Assembly (NCBI RefSeq): GCF_000015165.1
Contig: NC_009485.1
Span: 3,801,501 to 3,865,500 of the forward strand
Source of the DNA: Bradyrhizobium sp. BTAi1
Lineage (GTDB): Bacteria > Pseudomonadota > Alphaproteobacteria > Rhizobiales > Xanthobacteraceae
Direction: 5' to 3'
Length of the DNA stretch: 64,000 nucleotides
Part shown: piece after piece, positions 25,664 to 33,624 of the stretch
Layout: every line of letters begins with the position of its first letter
How positions within the stretch are numbered: position 1 is the stretch's first letter
The notes under the pieces: model-generated
What the model saw: the letters and a program-made list of their open reading frames with translations, nothing else
Database searches by the model: none
Told to the model about the DNA's origin: nothing
Made by a program: the position numbers and the translations under genes

Positions 25664-26829
25664 TGCACCAGACCTCGCTGCAGCGTCGCCGGCCAGTCCG
25701 CATTCTGATCGAGCTGGACATAGGCCATGCCCGGCAGCCCGGTCTTGACGTTGCGGATGTTCTTCCTGAGCAGCTCCGGCGATATCCGGGCCTTGATCCG
25801 GAACATCAGCTTCTGCCGTTCCTCCTCGGTCTCCACTGTCTTCGGCGTGAACTGCGCGACGTCGGCGACGAACGTCACCTTCGCCGGCACGATGTATTGC
25901 GGCGCCGCGTCGAGCACGAGGCGGACATCGCTGCCCATGGCGACCCGCCCGGCCTCTGCCGTCGGCAGGAAGAACGTCATGTAGACGTCGCCGAGATCGA
26001 CGAGGTTGAGGATGCGTCCGCCCGCCGCCAATACCTCGCCGAGCTGGGCGACGCGATATTGCACACGACCGTCGCGGGGTGACCTCAAGGTGCTGTCATT
26101 GATATCGGCAGAGATCGTCTCGATGGCCGCCCGCGCTGCATCGACCGCGGCCTCGGCATCCACCACCTGGGCTTTGGCCGCACTCAGCGCTGCCTCGGTC
26201 GCGGCCGCATGGGCCTTGGCTGCACTTACCGCTGCCTTGGTCGCGAGTGAATTGGCGCGATCGTCGTCGAGCACCTGCTGCGAGACCGCGGCGGTGGTGA
26301 TCAACTGCTCGGAGCGTGCACGCTTCTTCTCGGCCTGTTCGAATTTCGCGTCCTGCTGAGCAACCGTGGCATCCGCCGCGACGCCTTCCGCCTCCCTCTG
26401 GCGGATCAGGCTCTTCGCCGTCTCGACTCCGATGACGGCGCGCCGCAACTCGGCCTCGGCTTGACGACGCCGCGCTTCCAGCTGCTCCGTGTCCATTCGC
26501 ACCAGGACCTGACCGGCGGAGATGAAATCGCCCTCGTTGACCAGGATCTCCTTGATCCGGCCGGCGATCTTGGTCGACACGTCGATCTCGGTCGCCTCGA
26601 TCCGCCCGTTGCCGCTGGCGAGCCCTGGCGGGAGCCCCGGATGGCTGAGCTTCTGCCACGCATAGTACCCACCGCCCGCACCCAGCAAGAGGAGCAGCAA
26701 CAGGACCTTCCGCCATGACGTCCGCGGCGGCGGCCGCTTGGTCGGCTTGACCGAAAGCGGGGCCGCGCCGGTCGGCGACGGGGCAGGGGGCAGCGAACTC
26801 TTGGACGGGGTCTCCAGGGCTCCAGTCAT
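25660..26829 (-). CDS. HlyD-family membrane fusion protein
   Basis: A 389-residue adaptor. The N-terminus is Pro/Ser-rich and cytoplasmic, then comes one transmembrane helix (about residues 42-62). The lipoyl half-motif GRIEATEIDVSTKIAGRIKE is followed by a long Ala-rich coiled coil (about 115-225) and a second lipoyl half (RSPRDGRVQYRVAQLGEVLA). It should connect the RbbA/YhhJ-like permease to an outer-membrane channel. No channel gene is adjacent. It is the first gene of the three-gene operon. The upstream region, shared with the TetR gene, holds an FNR/FixK-type box at 27020. Confidence 0.88.
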   Translation of the reverse strand: MTGALETPSKSSLPPAPSPTGAAPLSVKPTKRPPPRTSWRKVLLLLLLLGAGGGYYAWQKLSHPGLPPGLASGNGRIEATEIDVSTKIAGRIKEILVNEGDFISAGQVLVRMDTEQLEARRRQAEAELRRAVIGVETAKSLIRQREAEGVAADATVAQQDAKFEQAEKKRARSEQLITTAAVSQQVLDDDRANSLATKAAVSAAKAHAAATEAALSAAKAQVVDAEAAVDAARAAIETISADINDSTLRSPRDGRVQYRVAQLGEVLAAGGRILNLVDLGDVYMTFFLPTAEAGRVAMGSDVRLVLDAAPQYIVPAKVTFVADVAQFTPKTVETEEERQKLMFRIKARISPELLRKNIRNVKTGLPGMAYVQLDQNADWPATLQRGLVQ

Positions 26830-27138
26830 CGGTCAGTCCTCCATGATCTGCGCGACGCGACGCGCCATGCCCCGATGCGCGCCGAAGCTCCGCGTTCGAC
26901 CCGCGCATGCGGTGGGACCTGCACCAGCCAATGCCGGACGTGCTCGCTTGACCATGGAGATGATTTCCTCTGCAGCTTCGAAAGGCTGGCCAAGCCTAGG
27001 CCATCACGGGCCGCCCGGCTTGATGCAAGTCAACACACGTTGACCTGCCGAGCATGTTAGGATGATCGTGGCCGGACCGACCGGCATGCCGCTCCGCTCC
27101 TGTCCAATCGGAACGGCGACACCCGATAGCGAGCCCTC
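26830..27138. promoter_or_regulatory. Divergent promoter region between the exporter operon and tetR
   Basis: A 309-bp region with one FNR/FixK-type box (27020-27033). The TetR product probably also binds here to control the exporter. I found no convincing TetR palindrome. Confidence 0.5.
27020..27033. promoter_or_regulatory. FNR/FixK-type box in the exporter/tetR divergent region
   Basis: TTGATGCAAGTCAA matches TTGAT-N4-RTCAA. The box is near-symmetric and could serve either direction. Toward tetR a TGTTAG at 27055-27060 gives the class II spacing. Toward the exporter a poor TAGGCT is at the equivalent place. Confidence 0.55.
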
Positions 27139-27714
27139 ATGACCGCCACCGCAACATCGCGCCCTAAGACCAGCTCTCGCGAGCGGATCCTGAAGGCCGC
27201 CGTCAAACGCTTTTCGCAGAACTCTTACGAGCGGACGAGCCTGCGGGACATTGCAGGGGACGTCGGCATCGACGTCTCCTATGTGCATCGCTGCTTCGGA
27301 TCCAAGGAGAAGCTGTTTACGGAAGCCATCCGAGACGCTGCGGACATGACGGATTTGATCGCGGGAACGCCGGAGGAGATCGCCGCCTCTATGGCGCAGC
27401 GCGCGGTGTCAAGCCGCCCACCAAAGGGGCAGGCGCTCGGGATCTTCATTCATTCGATTTCGAGCCCGGAAGCGCTGCCGATCTTGCGGCAGTTCGTCCT
27501 GGAGACGGCGATCGAGCCTCTGTCCGGCCGGATCGGGGATGCGAGCGCCCGCTGTGCCACGCTCGCGATGGCGCTGCTGACCGGGGTCACCCTGTTCAGG
27601 AACGTCATTCGCGTCAAACCTTTCGTGGAGTCCGACGAGGACGAACTGCGGGCCCTCATCGCCGGCGTGCTCGGCGCAGTCCTGGAGCATCAAGGCGAGG
27701 GCGGCACGACATGA
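27139..27714 (+). CDS. TetR-family repressor
   Basis: A 191-residue regulator. The N-terminal helix-turn-helix is canonical (RERILKAAVKRFSQNSYERT, then SLRDIAGDVGIDVSYVHRCF). A C-terminal ligand-binding domain of about 130 helical residues follows. It is divergent from the HlyD/RbbA/YhhJ exporter operon and very probably represses it until a ligand is bound. The ligand cannot be predicted. Divergent tetR-exporter pairs usually deal with toxic organic compounds. Confidence 0.85.
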   Translation: MTATATSRPKTSSRERILKAAVKRFSQNSYERTSLRDIAGDVGIDVSYVHRCFGSKEKLFTEAIRDAADMTDLIAGTPEEIAASMAQRAVSSRPPKGQALGIFIHSISSPEALPILRQFVLETAIEPLSGRIGDASARCATLAMALLTGVTLFRNVIRVKPFVESDEDELRALIAGVLGAVLEHQGEGGTT

Positions 27715-28202
27715 CGACGCGGTCCCGCCACGCTGAGTTCACCACCGGGAGAGTGAGGTCCGGAAAAGTCGAATGAGCTGCTCCGCAGCGGGAGGTTCGC
27801 GTGAGCAGGTCCAACTCAGTCGACGTTGAAGCACTGGGGCCGGTCACGGGCGCCGTTGGCGCGGTCATCTTGGGACCGTTCATCGCGAGCTTTCAGAGTC
27901 GCCTGCTCGGCATCGGGCTTCCCGACATCAAGGGCGCGATGGGGCTCGGCTTCGACGAGGGCGCCTGGCTCAGCGCCGCCGGTCCGAACAGGTGAGCGGC
28001 GCGTCTCTCGGCGGCGTGCTCGGTGCGACTCTGGATCGCGGGCCAAGCATGGCACGACATGATGACGCGGAGCGTGGCCTAAGGATTGTCCGTCACCCGG
28101 GGGAATCCGTCGGATTGAAGGAGCCACGTCTGTGGCGTGCCTCGCTCGCTGCCGCTGGGACAAAAACCTGTAGTCGCAGGCGGCCGACGATCGTCTGCCC
28201 TC
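27715..28202. other. Intergenic stretch with an MFS gene fragment
   Basis: About 490 bp between tetR and the molybdoenzyme gene. It holds the MFS remnant at 27801-27995. The remaining 200 bp shows nothing recognisable. Confidence 0.5.
27801..27995 (+). pseudogene. N-terminal fragment of a DHA2-type MFS transporter
   Basis: A 64-codon frame whose first 58 codons match the start of 14-helix drug:H+ antiporters: GAVILGPFIASFQSRLLGIG, then LPDIKGAMGLGFDEGAWLSA. The homology stops abruptly after the second conserved motif and a stop follows. The remaining 450 or so codons are absent. It lies next to the tetR/exporter block. Confidence 0.75.
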
Positions 28203-30500
28203 CTAGATTTTCAGTCTCACCGCGATCGATTTGGCCGCCGGTGTCTTCGACTGCTGATCGTGATGCGATAGTGGCATGAGCGGATTCATCTCCGGATAGT
28301 ACGAGCCGACGCATCCAGCAGGCAGGCTGAACGGCGTCACCTTCAACGGTCCCGCCTCGCGGTGGATGCCATCCTGCGCGTCGCTGATCAGCGAGACCAT
28401 CTGTCCCTCCTGCAGTCCGGCCTTGGCGATGTCGTCGGGATTCATCAGCAGCACCTGACGGGTGCCCTCGATACCGCGCAGGCGGTCGCTGAATCCGTAG
28501 ATCGTCGTGTTGAACTGGTCGTTGCTGCGCATCGTCAGCAGCCGGTAGCGTCCAGGTGCGTCGTCGAATCCCGCGGCGTCCAGGGTGTCGGGGACGGTGA
28601 ACTCGGCCTTGCCGCTGGTGGTTTTCCAGATCCGCTCGCGTGCGGAATTGCCGCGATAGAATCCGCCCGGCTTGAACATCCGTTCGTTGAAATCGTGGAA
28701 TTCGTCCGGGTAGGTCTGCGCGATCAGATCCCTGATCAGGGCGTAGTTGTCGACCCATTCGCGCCACTTCAGCCTGGGATTGGGCGGCAGGGTTGCCTCG
28801 GCCAGACTGGCGACGATGTCGACCTCCGATTTGAGATGTTCGCTTGCCGGCTTCCGCAACCCGATCGAGCCCTGGATGCAGCTGAACGTGTCCTCCATCG
28901 ACACGGCTTGAGGCCCGCTGGCCTGCAGGTCCTGTTCGGTGCGGCCGCGACAGGGCAGCAGATAGGCGGTCCTGCCGTTCACCAGATGACTGCGGTTGAG
29001 CTTGGTCGCGATCTGGACCGTCAGGTCCATCTTGCGCCATGCACGTTCCATCGCCTCACGCTCCGGTATCGCTCGGACGAAGTTTCCGCCAAGGCCGAAA
29101 AAGGCTTTGACCTTCCCCGAGAGAATGCCTTCGCAGGCTTCGACCGTGTTCATCCCCTTGTCGCGGGGCGGATCGAACCCGAACTGTTCGGCGATCTTGT
29201 CGAGCGGCACCAGCTCCGGCTTTTCGGAGATGCCGACGGTGCGCTGTCCCTGCACGTTCGAATGCCCGCGGACCGGAGATATTCCGGTCCCGTCGCGGCC
29301 GATATTGCCCTTCAGCAGCAGCATGTTGACGAACATGGCGACATTCTCGAAGCCGTGAACATGCTGAGTCAGGCCCATCCCGTAGACGCCGATCACCCGG
29401 TCAGCCTTGACGTAGATCTCTGCGGCCCGCTCGATCGCGCCCTGGCTCAAGCCGGACTTCGCCTCGATCTCGGACCATGATGTGCCGCGCACCTTGGCCT
29501 CGAAGTCGCCGAAACCCTGGGTGTGTTGTTCAATGAAGCGGACATCGAGAACCCGTTTCCCCTCGGCCTTGGCCGCGTCGTCGGCGGCGAACACATGCTT
29601 GCAGATGCCCAGCATGACGGCGATGTCGCCGCCGAGCCGGACCTGGTGATATTGCGTGCTGATCGGCGTCTCGCTGCCGGTCAGCATCTCCGCCGGGTTC
29701 TGCGGGTTGGTGAACGCAATCAGGCCCTTCTCGCGCACCGGATTGAACGTGACGATCGGCACGCCGCGCTTCGCGGCATCCTGCAGCGGATGCAGGAAGC
29801 GAGGGCTGTTGGAGCCGGTGTTCTGGCCGAAGAAGAACATGGCGTCGCAATTCTTCAGGTCGTCGAACACGACCGTCCCGACGCCCGCGCCGATGACCTT
29901 CTTCAGGGCCACCGAGGTGGTCTCGTGGCACATGTTCGAGCTGTCAGGCAGATTGTTGTTGCCATAGGCGCGTGCGAACAGCGCGTAGAGGTAGGACGTC
30001 TCCAGGCTTGCCCGGCCGGACGAATAGAAGATGACGGATGTCGGATCGAGCCGACGGAGCTCTGCGCCGATCGCGTGGAAAGCCTCCTCCCACGAGCAGG
30101 GCTGATACTTGTCGCTCTCGGGGTCGTACCGCAGCGGATGCGTCAAGCGGCCCTGCTGCTCCAAATCGTAGTCGTTCCAGGTCAGCAGCTCGGCCACGGT
30201 GTGTTGCGCGAAGAAGTCGGGCGTGCACCGAAGCGTGGTGAGCTCCCACAGCGTGGCCTTGGCTCCGTTTTCGCAAAACTCGAAGGTGTGGTAGTCCGCG
30301 GGCTTCGCCCAGGAGCAGGACACGCACATGAACCCTTTGGGCTTGTTCTGCCGCGCCAGGGTCTCGAGCGCCGCCGGCGTGGCCCACTCCTTGCCGAAGA
30401 TCCGTGCGATGCCGCGTAGCGATCCCCAGCCGCCGCTGGGCCCGTCGTAATGGACTGTGTGCTCGTGGTCCTGAAGGCTCCTATGATCGGCCTGAGACAT
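28203..30500 (-). CDS. FdhF/YdeP-family molybdopterin oxidoreductase
   Basis: A 765-residue enzyme of the formate-dehydrogenase-like branch (FdhF/YdeP). The N-terminus has FMCVSCSWAKPADYHTFEFC, whose cysteines may hold a [4Fe-4S] cluster. Molybdopterin-binding blocks include FYSSGRASLETSYLYALFAR, SSNMCHETTSVALKKVIGAG and FFFGQNTGSNSPR. SSNMCHE places a Cys (not selenocysteine) at the likely Mo-ligand position. The C-terminal domain has the RLLTMRSNDQFNT motif. I chose the ATG at 30500 because GGAG lies just upstream; the longer frame adds 15 Cys/Arg-rich residues. No partner subunit or fdhD is adjacent. The substrate is unknown: YdeP of E. coli is linked to acid resistance rather than to measured formate oxidation. 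Confidence 0.85.
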   Translation of the reverse strand: MSQADHRSLQDHEHTVHYDGPSGGWGSLRGIARIFGKEWATPAALETLARQNKPKGFMCVSCSWAKPADYHTFEFCENGAKATLWELTTLRCTPDFFAQHTVAELLTWNDYDLEQQGRLTHPLRYDPESDKYQPCSWEEAFHAIGAELRRLDPTSVIFYSSGRASLETSYLYALFARAYGNNNLPDSSNMCHETTSVALKKVIGAGVGTVVFDDLKNCDAMFFFGQNTGSNSPRFLHPLQDAAKRGVPIVTFNPVREKGLIAFTNPQNPAEMLTGSETPISTQYHQVRLGGDIAVMLGICKHVFAADDAAKAEGKRVLDVRFIEQHTQGFGDFEAKVRGTSWSEIEAKSGLSQGAIERAAEIYVKADRVIGVYGMGLTQHVHGFENVAMFVNMLLLKGNIGRDGTGISPVRGHSNVQGQRTVGISEKPELVPLDKIAEQFGFDPPRDKGMNTVEACEGILSGKVKAFFGLGGNFVRAIPEREAMERAWRKMDLTVQIATKLNRSHLVNGRTAYLLPCRGRTEQDLQASGPQAVSMEDTFSCIQGSIGLRKPASEHLKSEVDIVASLAEATLPPNPRLKWREWVDNYALIRDLIAQTYPDEFHDFNERMFKPGGFYRGNSARERIWKTTSGKAEFTVPDTLDAAGFDDAPGRYRLLTMRSNDQFNTTIYGFSDRLRGIEGTRQVLLMNPDDIAKAGLQEGQMVSLISDAQDGIHREAGPLKVTPFSLPAGCVGSYYPEMNPLMPLSHHDQQSKTPAAKSIAVRLKI

Positions 30501-30675
30501 CTTCAACTCCGTACGGCACGAGCCCCGCACGCAGCCAACGCACATGCGATGCCGCAGTTCCTGAGCTCAGTCGCAGGTCGATCGTGATCGCAGCTCGGAG
30601 GAAGGGCGGTCGTAGCCGAGTGGCTCAGCCACCGTGCTTCGGGGAACCAAATCTTCCGATCTGCCGCGTAACCTT

Positions 30676-30711
30676 GTTGCACGCCGGCCGCGGCTATCAG
30701 CGGACGGCCGC
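30676..30711. repeat. Partial copy of the palindromic element's inner hairpin region
   Basis: TTGTTGCACGCCGGCCGCGG followed by CTATCAG resembles the stretch TTGCTGCACGCGGACCGCGG with GTATCAG inside the 21382-21484 element. It also has its own CGGCCG...CGGCCG arms. It may be a diverged or truncated copy, in the leader region of the molybdoenzyme gene. The match is short. Confidence 0.4.
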
Positions 30712-30786
30712 TTTTTCCGGCGCTTGTTCTTTGAACCGCGTCGGACTGTCGGCTGGTGCAGGGTGCAACCGCAAATTTGCCGTCGA

Positions 30787-31872
30787 TCAATGGCTGATCC
30801 GGAGCAGGTTGCGCACGGCTGGCCGCCATTCGCCGGTCATGGTGTATTCGAGTCCGAGGCGTGCACCGCAGGTGATCGCCAGCATGGTCAGCGGCGCGGA
30901 CAGCGCGAGCGTTGAGAGCGCCGAGAGGCCTTGGCCGATGGTGCAGCCCATCGACATGATGCCGCCGGTGCCCATCAGCAGCGCGCCGACCATGTGACGT
31001 TTCAGTTCGCGCGCGTCGTCGCAGGCCTCCCAGCGAAACACGTGCGAGAACATCGCCGCGACGAAGGAGCCCAGGATCACGCCCGCCACCGAGCCGATCG
31101 CGAAATCGGCCCGGCTGCCGGACAGCGTGGCGATATAGAGCACGGTGTTGCCGAGCGGGGCGACGAAAGTCAGCGAGGCCACGCGCGCCGGATCGAAATC
31201 GTCATTGCCGAGCCAGCCGGTGGCGAACCAGCCGAACGCAACCGCGCTGCCGACGGCGACGCCCGAGAGCAGCAGCCGTGGCGATTTGACGAGGCGCCCG
31301 TCAGCCAGCGCCCAGGCGGCCAGCGCGACGGCCGCGATGGAGACGACGGCCGGCCGCGCATATGATCCAAGCACTGTCGACAGCAGAACGTCGATGCCCT
31401 GGCTCATCGTCTCCGGCAGGCGCAGCGACAGCGGCTCGATGAGTCCAACGCGCAGGAATCCGGTGAGCCCGCGCATTGCGGCCAGGGCCGAGACGCCGAG
31501 CACCAGGAACACGACGATGGCGCGCAGATCGCCGCCGCCGATGCGGACCAGCGTGCCGAAGCCGCAGGTGCCGACCAGTGCCATGCCGATCCCGAACATG
31601 AAGCCGCCCAGGATGGCGCCGCCGAGCGGAATGGATGAGGTCAGATAGATGGAGCGCGAAAGATCGACGAGGCCGAAGCTCGCGAGTAATTGGGTGGCGA
31701 CCAGCGCCACCGCCGCAGCCAGGGCGAAGGATTTGAGGCGCCGCGTATCCGCACCGAAAAACGCGTCCTCCAGCATCGCGAGCGTGCAGAACCGGCCGGC
31801 GCGCCCGGCAACGCCGAGAACGCCGCCTGCCAGCAGACCGCACATGAACGTCAATGCTGACGGACTGAGCAT
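30787..31872 (-). CDS. soxT: SoxT: YeeE/YedE-family sulfur-compound permease
   Basis: A 361-residue membrane protein with about ten helices. Three conserved cysteine motifs match the TsuA/YeeE thiosulfate-channel family: GRAGRFCTLAML (about residue 28), GTCGFGTLVRIGGGDLRA (about 107) and SMGCTIGQGLSAL near the C-terminus. In TsuA such cysteines line the path of thiosulfate. I chose the ATG at 31872 because the protein then starts at the first helix and GGGGGG precedes it. A longer frame adds 55 unlikely residues. YeeE-type SoxT genes stand beside soxR/soxS in other sox clusters, which matches this place and strand. Confidence 0.85.
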   Translation of the reverse strand: MLSPSALTFMCGLLAGGVLGVAGRAGRFCTLAMLEDAFFGADTRRLKSFALAAAVALVATQLLASFGLVDLSRSIYLTSSIPLGGAILGGFMFGIGMALVGTCGFGTLVRIGGGDLRAIVVFLVLGVSALAAMRGLTGFLRVGLIEPLSLRLPETMSQGIDVLLSTVLGSYARPAVVSIAAVALAAWALADGRLVKSPRLLLSGVAVGSAVAFGWFATGWLGNDDFDPARVASLTFVAPLGNTVLYIATLSGSRADFAIGSVAGVILGSFVAAMFSHVFRWEACDDARELKRHMVGALLMGTGGIMSMGCTIGQGLSALSTLALSAPLTMLAITCGARLGLEYTMTGEWRPAVRNLLRISH

Positions 31873-32008
31873 TCCCCCCGATGTCCTTGTTTTCGTCCCG
31901 GCATTGTGCGCCAGGATCGGCGGCGAAGCCAGACCTCCTGCCGCGCCCGCTGCTCTGTCTGCGGTGGGAGCCGGACGGTCAGCGAAGGCGATTGCGATGC
32001 GACGAATG

Positions 32009-32359
32009 TCAGCGGCGGCGCTTGCGGACGGGCTCACAGAAGACGTCGTAGATTGCCGTCAGGATCTTGCGGACGTCCTCGCTGGCGAGGCTGTAGTAGA
32101 TCGTCTTGCCCTCGCGCCGCGTCGTGACCAGCCGGTCGAGCCGGAGACGGGCGAGCTGCTGCGAGACGGTCGACTGCCGCTCGCCCAGGAACTGCTCGAG
32201 CTCGGTGACGGATTTTTCGCCTTCGGAGAGAATGCAGAGCAGCAGCAGCCTGGACTCGTGGGACAGCGCCTTCAGCATCTCGCTGGCTTCCCGCGCCTTC
32301 TCGATCATCTGCTCGAGCTCGGCGGAGGTTTCGATGTCCTTCAACTTCGGCAGCGGCAT
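32009..32359 (-). CDS. soxR: SoxR: ArsR-type repressor of the sox genes, BigR/SqrR-like persulfide sensor
   Basis: A 116-residue winged-helix repressor of the ArsR/SmtB family (TVSQQLARLRLDRLVTTRRE, then GKTIYYSLA). It has exactly two cysteines, Cys42 and Cys108, the positions of the sensing pair in Xylella BigR, with an equivalent pair in Rhodobacter SqrR. Those proteins release DNA when persulfide links the cysteines. In Paracoccus the ArsR-type SoxR represses the sox operon from the soxS-soxV and soxW-soxX regions. Both arrangements exist here, with matching inverted repeats. The same strand carries soxS upstream (24-nt gap) and soxT downstream. It is unrelated to the E. coli redox regulator also called SoxR. 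Confidence 0.9.
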   Translation of the reverse strand: MPLPKLKDIETSAELEQMIEKAREASEMLKALSHESRLLLLCILSEGEKSVTELEQFLGERQSTVSQQLARLRLDRLVTTRREGKTIYYSLASEDVRKILTAIYDVFCEPVRKRRR

Positions 32360-32383
32360 GAATTCTGGATCCTCGATTGTCCG

Positions 32384-32758
32384 TCAGGAGCGGGCCGGCG
32401 CCCCGCTTGTAGCATTCATTATACGGCCGAGCAGCCCAAAGAAAAACGCATCACCGGGATAGCCGCGGATCCGGCCGATTTCGCGGCCCTGATCGACCAC
32501 CACGAAGGTCGGGGTGAACGCGCCCGGATCGATGCCGGCGAGATCCGCCGGCAGCGGCTGGCCGAGGTCGACCCGCCGCAGCGGCAATGCGCGGCCTTCG
32601 TCAGTTCTGGAATAGATCGGCGCGATCTCGGCATTGAACCGGGCGCACCAGCCGCAGCCCGCACGTTCGAACATCACGAGTTCGGAGGCGGCGGCCGGCA
32701 ACGAGAGACAAAGGCCCGCCGCCACCGCCCATGCGAGTTTTGCGATTTTGAGCGTCAT
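32384..32758 (-). CDS. soxS: SoxS: periplasmic thioredoxin-like protein
   Basis: A 124-residue exported thioredoxin-fold protein. A signal peptide (cleaved near PAAAS) is followed by LVMFERAGCGWCARFNAEIA with the CxxC redox pair (Cys-Gly-Trp-Cys, about residues 35-38). FTPTFVVVDQGREIGRIRGY is the cis-Pro part of the fold. SoxS in Paracoccus keeps SoxY active by reducing it, with electrons from SoxV. The gene is divergent from soxV across a 128-bp region with a candidate SoxR site and is followed by soxR and soxT. Confidence 0.82.
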   Translation of the reverse strand: MTLKIAKLAWAVAAGLCLSLPAAASELVMFERAGCGWCARFNAEIAPIYSRTDEGRALPLRRVDLGQPLPADLAGIDPGAFTPTFVVVDQGREIGRIRGYPGDAFFFGLLGRIMNATSGAPARS

Positions 32759-32793
32759 GCCGCAATCCTCTTGCTGGACTTGCGCTCCAATCT

Positions 32794-32809
32794 ATCATTG
32801 AATTCGAAT
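32794..32809. promoter_or_regulatory. Weak candidate SoxR site between soxS and soxV
   Basis: ATCA-TTGAATTC-GAAT has the same 4-8-4 geometry as the better sites at 34350 and 43950 but only one good arm. It lies in the soxS-soxV divergent region, where Paracoccus SoxR is known to bind. Confidence 0.4.
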
Positions 32810-32886
32810 ATGTACTAGTGCTCCGTTTCCGAAGCCCGCGTCGTCAAGGCGGGCTGCATGGGGCAGGGGTGTCCAGCCCGGGAGGA

Positions 32887-33624
32887 ATGATGGATCTCGA
32901 CGTCACGCTGGGCGCCGCGCTGGCCGCGGGGCTGCTGTCCTTCCTGTCGCCGTGCATCCTGCCGCTGGTGCCGCCGTTCCTGTGCTACATGGCCGGGGTG
33001 TCGGCGGCCGAGACCGTCATCGAGGCCGCACCGGTGCCGCGGCGGCGCACGGTCTTGACGGCGCTCTGCTTCGTCGCCGGCTTTTCGCTTGTCTTCGTCG
33101 GTCTTGGCGCCACCGCCTCCGTGTTCGGCCGATTCATCGCCGGCCACCTCAGCCAGCTCGGCCTCGTCGCCGGCCTCGTCATCATCATGATGGGCCTGCA
33201 TTTCCTCGGGCTGCTCAGGATTCCGCTGCTGTACCGCAGCGCGACCATCGATGTCGGCCGCAAGCCGGCCGGACTGCTCGGCGCTTTCGTGATGGGGTTG
33301 GCCTTCGCCTTCGGCTGGACGCCATGCGCGGGGCCGGTTCTGGCCGCCGTGCTGATGATGGCCGGCGCGGAGGCGACAGTCGCCAAGGGCGCTCTGCTGC
33401 TCGCGGCCTATTCGCTCGGAACCGGAATCCCGTTCCTGATCGCCGCCGCCTTCATGAGCGAGTTCATGACCCTGCTGAAGGGCATCAAGCCGCATCTCGC
33501 GTTGGTCGAGAAGACCATGGGCGGCTTTCTGGTGCTGACCGGCGCGGCCTTTCTCACCGGCGTGGTCCCGCGGATGTCGGAATGGATATTCGAGCGCTTT
33601 CCCTCGCTGGCCACGATCGGCTGA
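32887..33624 (+). CDS. soxV: SoxV: CcdA-type thiol-electron carrier
   Basis: A 245-residue membrane protein with six helices. The two CcdA/DsbD-beta cysteine motifs are present: SFLSPCILPLVPPFLCY in helix 1 and FGWTPCAGPVLAAVL in helix 4. It moves electrons from cytoplasmic thioredoxin to the periplasmic SoxS and SoxW. GGAGG at 32881 precedes two adjacent ATG codons (32887 and 32890). Either could be used, and the second has the better spacing. It is divergent from soxS. The next gene is on the opposite strand and ends 1 nt after soxV. Confidence 0.88.
   Translation: MMDLDVTLGAALAAGLLSFLSPCILPLVPPFLCYMAGVSAAETVIEAAPVPRRRTVLTALCFVAGFSLVFVGLGATASVFGRFIAGHLSQLGLVAGLVIIMMGLHFLGLLRIPLLYRSATIDVGRKPAGLLGAFVMGLAFAFGWTPCAGPVLAAVLMMAGAEATVAKGALLLAAYSLGTGIPFLIAAAFMSEFMTLLKGIKPHLALVEKTMGGFLVLTGAAFLTGVVPRMSEWIFERFPSLATIG

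Noticed and set aside
30546..30786. Idea that the folded leader before the molybdoenzyme gene is a molybdenum-cofactor riboswitch
   Set aside because: I could not find the conserved riboswitch core. The similarity is to the intergenic palindromic element instead.
32009..32359. Reading SoxR as the iron-sulfur redox regulator of enterobacteria
   Set aside because: The protein is a winged-helix ArsR type with Cys42/Cys108, not a MerR-type protein with a four-Cys cluster.
32362..32377. ATTC-N8-CGAT just upstream of soxR, as a possible SoxR site
   Set aside because: Only one arm fits. It lies in the 24-bp gap inside the soxS-soxR unit, where an operator is not needed.
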